Source: Centroberyx gerrardi | Lineage: Eukaryota; Chordata; Actinopteri; Beryciformes; Berycidae | Reading direction: 5' to 3' | Assembly (NCBI RefSeq): GCF_048128805.1 | Contig: NC_136004.1 | Location: 16,554,185 to 16,618,184 of the forward strand | DNA length: 64,000 bases | Part shown: in pieces, positions 46,324-64,000 of the stretch | How the letters are laid out: every line of letters begins with the position of its first letter | Position numbering within the stretch: position 1 is the first letter of the stretch | Program-made: the position numbers and the translations under genes | Notes under the pieces: model-generated | What the model was told of the DNA's origin: nothing | The model's input: the letters and a program-made list of their open reading frames with translations, nothing else | Databases searched by the model: none

Positions 46324-46881
46324 TTAATGTCAAACGCCCCGTTTCATGCGCATCATTCAGGTCTCTTAGAAACAGACCTTAGTATGACTTTTGCTCAAAT
46401 TGATTTGAGCACTTTATGTCTTTCTCTGGTTTCTTCCTGCTTCAGGAGCCTAATAACTGGAGGAACGATCCTGATGATAAATGTGAGAAGCCTGGAGTCC
46501 TGTATTATTTATCAACTTCATTTATTGACTTTGTTCAAGCCCCACCAATAAAAATGTTGGTATACTGCAACAATTGTGAATCTCAGTGTCATTTTTGTTG
46601 CTGACAGAAATGCAGAGACTTTATATTTAGATTTAGAAGTAAATATCATGCTTAACAAATCACATAGTTGCTTCAAAGAGAGAGAATGAGATAGGCTGAA
46701 TTACAATACATATAAAACACAAGCTTATTTAGAAAGGAACTATTATCTTTCACAAAGGATGGGCTCAATCTTCTATAAAATTTACAATGCTATGATACAA
46801 TAACTACATCTACAACTGTGTTAGACTGAAGGCTCATCAACAGCAGATCAAGCGACAAATTCTTCAGTGTTCATTGGACAT
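46324..46881. other. Intergenic stretch between slc8b1 and the acyl-CoA dehydrogenase gene
   Basis: Contains a minus-strand AATAAA at 46526-46521, about 360 bp after the dehydrogenase stop codon, a likely polyadenylation signal. A short plus-strand frame at 46416-46604 has no recognisable similarity. Confidence 0.5.
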
Positions 46882-47463
46882 TCAGTCTTGGATCGGCTGG
46901 TCGTACACCAACGCGGCATCCAGTGGTGGAGTGTTGGGACTGTACCAGTCTCTGGCCTTTTTGGTCACCACTGGACACAAGTCCTGTTCGCACCACCTGT
47001 TATGTTGATGATATAAAGATTTACATCAACAGTGGGACTTAATAATGGCACCAATAAAAGATTTGATGACTACGAATGCAATTTCTGTGCTTTTTTTTTT
47101 TTTTTTACCTAAGAGCAGCATAAGTATCAGATGGAGAGGCTCCTTCCCAAGAAGCATGGTCAATGAGCAGGGCACCTGAAATAAGCATATAATTAGTTCA
47201 CAACACAGTGGGGAAGACAGGTGCATTTAGTTGCATATCGTTTTAACTTCAATTAAAGGATTACATGCTTCTCTATGGGTTGAGGTAATTCTATGACCCT
47301 TGGGCTCAAGAAACCCTTTCAAAACACATTGGATACACTGAAAAATGCCTGGCCATTGAGCTAAAAACAAGGTTGTTCTGGACATTTATATATTTTAGTG
47401 GATCACTTTCATTATTATTATGTGTGATGATCATATGAAGGTATAAAATATTACAAAATCTGG

Positions 47464-47508
<45 letters not shown>

Positions 47509-48621
47509 GCGGCAGCTACCCATGTAGATGCGAGCCAGGCTGTATGCCAGGTCTCTAGCAGCCAGCTGTAGGTAGCTGGGTGGTTTGGCAGCTGCTACTT
47601 GTACAAACTCCCCCAGTCCAGAGAGGGCGCCATCTACTGCTTTCACAGCCGGGGCCAACGAGGGAACGCTGGAGGCGCCCGCCAGCAGGGACTACAAGGA
47701 GAAGAAAAACAAGTGCACATCACATTCCTGTGCAACTCTGTCATAGAATAACATGACATTATAGTCACTGAACTGGTTTGAGAGGATCTTTCCCTGACCT
47801 CTGACCTTTGTATGGGTGAAGTAAGCCTCAAGAACCACTCCTGAGCTGCGAGCCACACAGCGCAGCACGTCCAGGGACAAAACATTCGTTGTGCCTTCCC
47901 ATATACTCAACACCTGACAGTGGGAAACAGAGACAGGTTAGCATGAGACTTGGTCCCTGGAATAAGGCAGATTTTTCCCAAGCATATAGCAGTCTTGTCA
48001 TTCACATCTATGGTATCACCTCACCTGTGCATCCCTAAGTAACCCAGGCAACCCTGTGTCCTCAATGTAGCCCTGTCCACCAAAGCTCTCCAAACCCTCG
48101 GACACCACAGCAACCGCCTGAGACAAAACACAAAGTGTAACGACTGGGAACCAGCATCACCGCAGCCAGTCGACAGTTTACCATGACAGAGTGTGTTTGT
48201 ATGAAGCGCGCACCTGTTTCCCAGTATAGAGTTTGAGCACCGGTGTGAGCAGGCGCAGGAGGTGTGTATCCAGCTGGGTCGCCATGCCAGTCTCCTCCCG
48301 GCCCAGCAGGCGACACACATCCATCACCAGCAGGAAGGCTCCACGAGTCTCCACCTGTCAGTCAGGGAAGACAGAAGCAAGCATGGATGGAGGATAATGG
48401 GAAAAATAAAGACTTCATAAGACTTCGGCTAGAATGTCTACAATTAGATGTTCATTACATTTAGAGTGTTACGTTTGTGGGCGATCTGTTGAGTGAATTC
48501 GGGCAGCCAGCTTACCTCCATCCTAGCAAGGGTCTGCATGTGGAGTGGGTGGTCTTTAAGAGGCTTTCCAAAGGCCGTGCGACGAGTGGCGTAGTCACGA
48601 GCCAACTGGACCACCCTGTGA

Positions 48622-48674
<53 letters not shown>

Positions 48675-50864
48675 ACACATATTATTAATTGGCTTAATCA
48701 GATCACACTTTTGCAAGCTAGTACATCATGCTCAGTGCAGTAGTATGGGTAGTATAAACATCCTGCCTTCTCATGGCTGCTGCTGCAGAGACACTGTTGT
48801 GGATCCTGGTTACTGTCAGCATGTTAGCTATGGAGGCCACACCTCTTCCTTCATCCGAGAGCTGTGTGTATAGTAGAGGGAATAAAGATGAGAAGGCGTA
48901 TCACATGTTTTTTGTATACACATAGTAAGTTATTCTACGGTAAATTCTTCTGTCCTAAAAAGCTTATTTTCTGAAAACAAATCAGCCGGAGTTGTTTCAG
49001 CAGAAAATTTAAGTCATGGGGAAATAGCATTGCATCTTTTGCTTCCGTAATTTGACATATTTGAAACAGGATGTTGCGGCGGGACATAACACAGAGAGGG
49101 ACTGTTCAAAAGTGCTCAAGAGTTCAAAAATGCTTTGCACATAATCTTGAGCTGTCAAAAATTCTAGATACTTAAAAATTAATAAATTCCAGCCACCGGG
49201 AGGCAGCCATGCCGTCTTAGAAAAAGGAAACAGGGTTTTCGGTGCGTGAACACCCAGAAATCCACCACCGTATCATGTTGTCACTCATGTCAATTTGAAA
49301 GTGGTGAAGTTACATGTTTTATATGAATGAAGGAGCACCATTAAGTAACCACCAAAAATACACTGTTTTCTAGGAAGTAATTTTGATATAAAAATATGAG
49401 AAAATACACATTTTGTAAATGTGTGGGCTTTTATTGTGAAATAGGTGTATCTTATGATATGGAAAACTGGCTAAAAATGTAAAAACTGTCTTTTTCTTTT
49501 CAATGTGACTTTTACACTTCTCAGAATGACTAGAGAGGTATGGTTACCCAAGTATTCTGCCTATGCGAGCGGTGTCCGATTGTGCTTTGTTTTGTGTATT
49601 GTGATAAAGGAATTCCCAACTGCAGTGCTACTACCAGTACTGCTACAAACTATCTACATAAACCAGAGAAAACGTCCACAGTTTATCATCATTGTGATGA
49701 ATGATGATATGTAACTGACCCTGTGTGCTTGCAGGCCATCCAGCAGCAGCTCAGCAGTGGGCATCTGTCTGGTGCCCAGCTTGTCCTTCAGCCTCTGAAC
49801 CTCTATACCCTTCAGCTGGCCCTCCTGGTCTCGGCTCACCTCCGCATAGAACAGAGACAAACCCCTGCTACCCTGTGGAGTGGGAACATACACACATACA
49901 GTGTACATTATTATATTCTATCTGTATTCAAATAATCATGAATATTCAATGCTGTAAAACTCATCCAGATGTTGAGTTCCTTGGCTCCCAGCCTGCAGAT
50001 TGAATAAACCTGTCAAACTGAGTTTTCTTCCACAGAGGTAAAGGGAGCGGTACCGGTGTGGTTGCTCCCTCTCTGTCCTGCACTCTGGCCAGTGTGAGGG
50101 TCATGTCTGCGTCTGTAGCAGAGGTGAACCACTTGAAGCCATGTAGTTTGTATGAACCGTCTCCCTGGGGAACAGCCACCGTCTCTGTTCCGCTGGCTGA
50201 AGAGATGCAAGAGAGGGAGAGGCAAGCGATGAGGCATTACAGTCCTGGATCTACTGTAGTTCTGCACTACAAAGCCAAAGAGCAGCAACTGTGCGAGTAC
50301 TGAAACTAAGAAGAATTTCCTCAAAGTTTAACGTGTTTAACCTGTAACGAAAGTATTGTCGACACAGAGGCAGACTTTATATCATTTAATAGCATTTATG
50401 GCTAGAATTTTTCTTATGAAATCTAAACCTTTATCTTGAGACTTTTAAACACAAAATGTAGCTACTGCTGTTTGCCTTTGCAGGGTGGAGTTCATAATAG
50501 GTAATAAAAAAAAAAGTGTGTTACTACTGACCCACGTCAGATCCTCCCCTTCTTTCAGTCATCCACTGTCCAGACGTCCAGAAGCGTTCAGGGTGACGAG
50601 TGGTCAAACGACTGTAGGCTTCATCTACTGGCCATGACACACCTAGGGACTACACATACACAGAGAGAAAATCTCTAAATTAAATTCACATCAACGCTGT
50701 TATTCTCATCATCACTAGTTGCAAAACTCAGTGTTGGATGATGTTTTTTTCCTGACACACCTGGATGACTTTAGCAGCCCCGTCAGTCATAGCCAGAGGA
50801 CAGGTGTAGAGACCAGAGGAGGGAGAGTAGATGTACAGCTTACTCATTTGGTACACACGGCTGG

Positions 50865-50900
<36 letters not shown>

Positions 50901-52531
50901 TCACAGATCATCAGCATGAGGTCTTGTATGTTGAGTCTCAATCTTGTCTGCAAACAATTGGATATGAAAATAAGGGAGATTTCTATTTGAATTAGTCCTA
51001 TTAAAAACTATAAAATCCAACTGAAATAAAAGAGATATAAGCTGAAGTGAAGTAAGGAAGAGCAACGGTCTCCTAACCTCCATTCGCCAAACGGCCTCTC
51101 GTAGCCAATGGCAACCAGCCCTTCCTGCGCTGACAGGTCTTTCATGCGTCTCCAGGCCGGCGAGGTCACGATGTGGTCCACTCTGTGACCCCAGGGGTCA
51201 AAGTGCACCAACCGCGGAGGAGTCACCTCACACTCACGACCCCACCCGTCCACCTCGCTCGCCACCCGCTCTCCAAACGCACACAGGTCTGAGAATGCTG
51301 CCTGTGAGGACAAAGAGTCAAAGAGTCAATCAATCAGAAGTTCACAATAACAGAAAATAATGAAATATATCTCTATTACCATCAGTTGTTGACATGGCTT
51401 CCATGTTCTACGTCAATGATTCTCAACCTGTTTCATATCAAGGACCTTAATTCAGTCCACATTAGAGCCACAGACCCCCATTTGATGAGATGTTGTCTCT
51501 TGGACCCAAATCTGAGAATATCTTTATTGTTAGATATGATTTTGTCCAGAATCTGTATTGTAGGTAGAATGATAACAGAGAAACTATGATCAAAACAGTC
51601 ATTCTTCTACATTCTCTGATTGTGTTCACTTCTTGTAAATGAAATAATGCTGAAGTTTAACAATTCATCAGTTTGCTGGGGACCCTCTGGAACCCCCTCA
51701 AGGACCCCTAGTGGTCCCCGGACCCTACGTTGAGAAACACTGTTCTATGCCACTAAACGGCTCTGTTTCTGTCAGCCCTACTACTTGGATCAGGCTTAAA
51801 AATGATCGAGAGACATGGTATCCAAGTCAATCGGACTCTGTTCTTGCTTTTTATAGGTTGTTTCCTCACTACTCCGTGTCTCTGTGACTGTCTCTCTGCT
51901 GAGTTAGATGTGTTATGTGTTTTAACTCTTAACGGTTTAACTGTTTATTGTTTTTATAATGTATCTAATTGTTTTGTTTTGTTTTATTGTCTTGTGTAAT
52001 GTTTCATTGCTTCTGCTCCTATTCCTTATTTGCTGCTGTCTTAGCCAGGCCTCCCTCGCAAAAGAGATTCTGAATCTCAAGTGGACTTCCTGGTTAAATA
52101 AAGGTTAAATAAATAACATAAGTCTCAGCAACTTGAGATACGAAGATCCTAACTTTCGTATTTACCACAGCGTTGGGTCGTTCATGTGCATTCTGTTCAT
52201 AATTCTGACATTTCCGACAGCACTTGAAAGCAGCCCGGCGCTCCCTCCTCACCTCCTGAGGCAGGTGTCTCCTCAGGTATCCTCTCAGCAGGGCGTCCTC
52301 CAGAAAGGGGTTCTTCAGCAGCGGCCTGTCCTGGAAGAACGGCCCTGTCCTGGCTCTGGAGAACAGCGGATGGCCCTCTGCCTCCCACAGAGGGTCTTCA
52401 GCGGGTCTTGTTGTGCCTGGCGCAGCTGCACCGGCTGATGTGATGTGTCTGAGTGGCCCTGGCACCCCGCACAGCACCCTGGGACGGCCTGCAGCTACAT
52501 GGCGGCTGAGGAGGGCTGAGCACACTGACAT
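46882..52531 (-). CDS. AidB-like acyl-CoA dehydrogenase, probably mitochondrial
   Basis: FAD flavoprotein of the acyl-CoA dehydrogenase fold, closest in my recognition to bacterial AidB and not to the human ACAD set. Exons on the minus strand: 52531-52253, 51301-51078, 50860-50761, 50649-50532, 50196-50054, 49872-49720, 48861-48767, 48615-48516, 48354-48214, 48117-48025, 47913-47806, 47691-47520, 47175-47109, 46996-46882. They join in phase to 635 residues; E. coli AidB has about 540. Shared blocks: MTERRGGSD (from residue 231; AidB MTEKQGGSD), [53 protein letters not shown] and [16 protein letters not shown] (E488; AidB SIWEGSGNIMCLDVLR). The N-terminal 34 residues have several Arg and no acidic residue, like a mitochondrial presequence. 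About 110 residues after the WEG helix go beyond the bacterial enzyme. The intron after 48767 has a GC donor. Substrate unknown. Confidence 0.92.
47466..47506. repeat. (GT)n at a 5' splice site of the AidB-like gene
   Basis: In transcript sense an AC repeat starts about 13 bases after the exon ending at 47520. Confidence 0.85.
48624..48669. repeat. (CA)23 at a 3' splice site of the AidB-like gene
   Basis: In transcript sense (UG)23 is followed by UCUCACAG and the exon starting at 48615. The same intron has a GC donor at its other end. Confidence 0.9.
48868..49719. other. Intron 6 of the AidB-like gene: nothing recognised
   Basis: About 0.85 kb without a recognisable repeat or coding exon. 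Confidence 0.5.
50867..50896. repeat. (CA)15 at a 3' splice site of the AidB-like gene
   Basis: In transcript sense (UG)15 runs into UUCCAG and the exon starting at 50860. Confidence 0.9.
51414..51742. mobile_element. hAT-type MITE in intron 1 of the AidB-like gene
   Basis: Ends CAATGATTCTCAACCTG and GTTGAGAAACACTG are imperfect hAT-like inverted repeats. Flanks TTCTACGT (51406-51413) and TTCTATGC (51743-51750) agree at 6 of 8 positions, an aged 8-bp target duplication. No coding capacity. Confidence 0.75.
52158..52234. repeat. Second copy of the slc8b1-upstream repeat end
   Basis: Shares GTATTTACCA, GTTGGGTCGT, ATGTG and CGACAGCACTTGAA in the same order and spacing with 46247-46323. It begins about 18 bases downstream (transcript sense) of the first exon of the AidB-like gene. 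Confidence 0.6.
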
Positions 52532-55500
52532 GGCTCAAGACCTAGAGACTGAGGTGAGACAAAGGGAGTCAACACAGTGCTTTGTGATTAAGTGTTTAGA
52601 TGTGCATAGGCAGTCAGGGAAATGGACAGATTTTACTGGGGGGACACTCTTGTATGGAGGTCCTTTGTCTGTAAGTTTATTCTTGGGCAGCTTCAATTGA
52701 TTAAACCAGATTTCTGTTAGTCCATCCTTACTTCTTCCTTTAACAATTTTGTCAAATTAACAATATTAAGTCTTTTGACGTGTGTGTATGTGTGTGAGGG
52801 AGAGAGATTGATCAGTGCTAAAATTTGTTTTATTGCGGTCTTGCTCAATTTATTTCAAATATCATACTGTAGACTCACAGTGCAGACGGCACAAGCCAGA
52901 GAATAATTTCATCCCCCTCCACTCCCAACTAGCATGATAACTATATTCACAATCTTTAAACATAAACACGCTCCTAAATCCAAAAAACCAGCACAATGCA
53001 AAATTACAATTTCGTTTTGTTTTATATAACAGTTATCAGCTCTGAACCAGAAAGGTCTTCCCTTCCCTTCAGCCACCACAGCATACTGTACTGTACAGTA
53101 CAGTCACAGCCAGAATCACAAATCATTTTATCCTCCACCCACAATTGGCTCTTTAATTTTTAAAGGGTATAATGATAATGCTTAACTGATGAGCTCATCT
53201 AATTACAGACATAAACTCCCTTCTGAAGCCAACATTTAACAACATGTAAAATCTGGAGCAGCTCCGGAGACAATGAATGGGAGACAGTTTTTGTTTCCAA
53301 ATGAGCCTGAGGCAGAACACACACCGGGGACAAAACTAAGACACACCGCCAGGGGAAACACATTATTTAGGGGATAATAATGTTTCCACAACACCGGCCC
53401 ATTTCCAGTCAAAGACATCCTTCTAGGCCAGCGGTATTCAGTCCTTTCCCACGGGGGCCGAGTGTATGCAGGTTTTCATTCCAGCCCCAGATACCATTTT
53501 GCTGAATAAAAATACTTTTCATTTGGACAATGGAGTAAATTATTTTTGTGTAAAATCTGCACACATCATCTGCTTTTCAAAAATTGAATTAGATCCATAA
53601 GATCACATCCAATCGATCTTCTTAATAAAAATGTCCATGAACACTAATCAGAACTCCCATTGCACAAACCGACAATTTACTGTTTTTGATTCCCATTCAA
53701 AGTGATGCCCATTAGGCTACAAATAAAATCTTGATTTTTTTTTTCTTCCCATTTCTAAGAATTTAAAAGCAAACTGTAGGCTAATAGGGATAGGTGAGCC
53801 TGAGAACACAATATTATGTATCCAGGCTTGTGATCACAAATGTGGGTCAAAGTTCGTCCTCTGTTGTTCTTTCTTTGCACCCAGAGAATACACACTTTTG
53901 GTCAGTAATCATATTATTTGGGTTATAGCCTAATACTGGCAAAAATGTTGACATCAAACGAACTGTTAGTCTTGTTTACTCTGCAACATAAGACGCTGCG
54001 ACGTAAGGTAAGTTAAGGACAACCAAACATTTAACGTTACCGAGGTAAGGACCAGGCCAAACAATCACAAGGCACTGTTGAGCCGTTTGAATCAGTAATT
54101 CAGTCGATCACATTTAATCACCTGCAAGTCAAACTTAGCTATATGCAAGAGAAATAATCAGAAAGATCTTACTTTACGTTATAGACCGAAGTGTTTTCGT
54201 TCTCCACGCCTTCAAAGTTGCGCCTTCAAAATAAAAGCCCCATCATAACTCTAATTGGTATACAGATGGATTTCATTCTTACTTTTTGCAGTAATCGCTT
54301 CTTTTTACAGAAAACTCCCTCCAAAAATCATTCGGTTTTTTTAAACCAATATTTGAGCACACAGCTGTACAATGTATGATGCATTCCCTCATTTTTCTGT
54401 TTTATCAAGTCAGCCTCGATACTAACACTCAATATTTTGTCCAAGGGGCCAAAGATAACAAGAAGAGCAGTTACCGTTATTACTTCCGCCAAGGAGGTTG
54501 TTTTCGGTTTGTTTGTCTGTTAGCAAGATTACGGAAAAACTACTGGCCCGATTTTCATGAAACTTCGTGGAAGGGTGTAGCATGGGCCAAGGAAGAACCC
54601 ATTACATTTTTGAGCGGGTCCGGATCCGACTCACGAACAAGCAATAACAGCACGAACCTTGGCGGAGGTCTGCGCTCTCCGAGTGCCCTTCTAGTTATTA
54701 ATTAATGCATATGTAGTAATCACAACGATGCATGCCTCGGAGTCGTTATTGAACCCGGTTTATTGTTCTATGTAAAGATTTGTCAAAAATACAGCATCCT
54801 TTGTTCCAATCAGAACAAAAAGACTGAAAACATGCACCTTTTAATAAAACATTTCCATGACATGTTAAAAATCTGTTCAAAGGAGGAAACACAGGCACTG
54901 AATAATTATTAACACAAAACTTTTGCATTTAACTGAAGTATGTTTTTTTTTTTTTTTTCAAAATAAACAGAAAACAGTCATAGCATAATGGTAGGAGGGA
55001 TTTAAGGGAATAACCATACTGATAAAACCCAGTAAGTAGTTCCTGCTTGTGGGTGTCACACAGCACCCAACAGCAGGGTAGGTAGGTAAACCTGGTCGCC
55101 TCTGTAGGTCCAGGATGTAGGAGGGTGATGAGCAACACTGACAAGTGTTTTCCTTTAGTGCACAAAAAGAAAACTTAATGTTTGAATACAGGCCAGAGTG
55201 GAGAAGATAACCTGTCGAGTTGAACAGGTCTTGAATTACTTATTGGTGTGTCAAATAAATTCTCACCTGATGATGGACCAAAAGGAGGAATAAATGTGAA
55301 TCATCCAGAGTATGTCAAAGCATTAGTTGATGACATAAAGGGAGCAGAAACAGTATTAAACCTACACAAGTTATTTCAACGGTCAATCAGGATAGGATGG
55401 CTTAAACATAGATTAACATACACAAGCAGGTATATAAAAAAGGACTAAAAAGGAAACCACAGGCCAAAAGGCTAACCAACAAAGTAGGACCACCAGAGAA

Positions 55501-55777
55501 CCTGCCCAAACTCCAAGAGCATGCTGGTGCTAACTAAAACACCGAAACAAAAAGACCAAAATTAAGATGATAATGTGATCCAACAATTTGCAAGGGTTGA
55601 GAATATCCTCAGATATGGTCAGGGGCCTAAGCAAGTATAAACCACTCTGCATGTCCAGAACAGAAGCAAGAACCAAGGATGAGTCTTTAGGCTAGAATGA
55701 AGAGCTGTTCAGTCAGTCTGTTTATGTGCAAGTGACTGTATCCTCTTCCCACTCTTTCTTTACTTGACTTGTCTTCT
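52532..55777. other. Intergenic region between the AidB-like gene and morc2
   Basis: No gene recognised. Contains a repeat fragment at about 53430-53520 (CACGGGGGCCGAGTGTATGC, a phrase I know from dispersed fish repeats), an inverted-end element at 54481-54697, and a minus-strand AATAAA at 54764-54759 that could end a long morc2 3' UTR. Confidence 0.5.
54481..54697. repeat. Widespread short inverted-end repeat
   Basis: The left end contains CTTCCGCCAAGGAGGTT; the right end contains CCTTGGCGGAGGTCTGCGCT. CCGCCAAGG and CCTTGGCGG are exact reverse complements. I recognise this unit as a short dispersed repeat found in many animal genomes. No transposase. Confidence 0.6.

Positions 55778-64000
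<8,223 letters not shown>

Noticed and set aside
46416-46604. Possible extra exon between slc8b1 and the AidB-like gene (a CAG acceptor then an open frame)
   Set aside because: No partner exon, no recognised family, and the adjoining DNA belongs to a repeat.
53430-53520. Full-length dispersed transposon
   Set aside because: Only one end is recognisable; a matching far end was not found, so it is kept as a fragment.

Overview
This is genomic DNA of a ray-finned fish, almost certainly a teleost. The genes have many short exons with GT-AG introns. (GT)n/(CA)n, (CT)n and (GA)n microsatellites are very dense, MITE-type DNA transposons are common, and the proteins are clear vertebrate orthologues. 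Seven protein-coding genes are present. I rebuilt their exon chains by hand from splice sites, reading frame and remembered family sequences; no alignment was run.

Layout from left to right: (1) tbx5, plus strand, 1289-11136 with a probable non-coding first exon at 1-234, a T-box transcription factor that looks like the diverged teleost copy (tbx5b). (2) A repeat-rich gene desert, 11.1-20.8 kb, holding a decayed Tc1 transposon (17941-19068) and a 120-bp hairpin. (3) cfap73 (ccdc42b), plus, 20899-23274, with a near-palindromic RFX X-box 114 bp upstream. (4) iqcd (drc10), minus, 23916-26098, tail to tail with cfap73. (5) tpcn1, plus, 27397-38423, divergent from iqcd. (6) slc8b1 (NCLX), minus, 39882-45577, tail to tail with tpcn1. 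(7) An AidB-like acyl-CoA dehydrogenase, minus, 46882-52531, of a type I do not know among the human ACADs. (8) morc2, minus, 55778-64000, running off the right edge so its N-terminal ATPase part is missing.

From memory, cfap73-iqcd-tpcn1-slc8b1 follows human 12q24.13, although DDX54 and RITA1 are not between cfap73 and iqcd here. Two functional pairs sit together: ciliary axoneme proteins (cfap73, iqcd) and organelle cation transporters (tpcn1 for endolysosomes, slc8b1 for mitochondria). The most striking unlisted pattern is the placement of dinucleotide repeats. In transcript sense, UG repeats lie directly upstream of at least six 3' splice sites and AC repeats directly downstream of six 5' splice sites, across five genes. 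No RNA genes, CRISPR arrays or retroviral remains were recognised.
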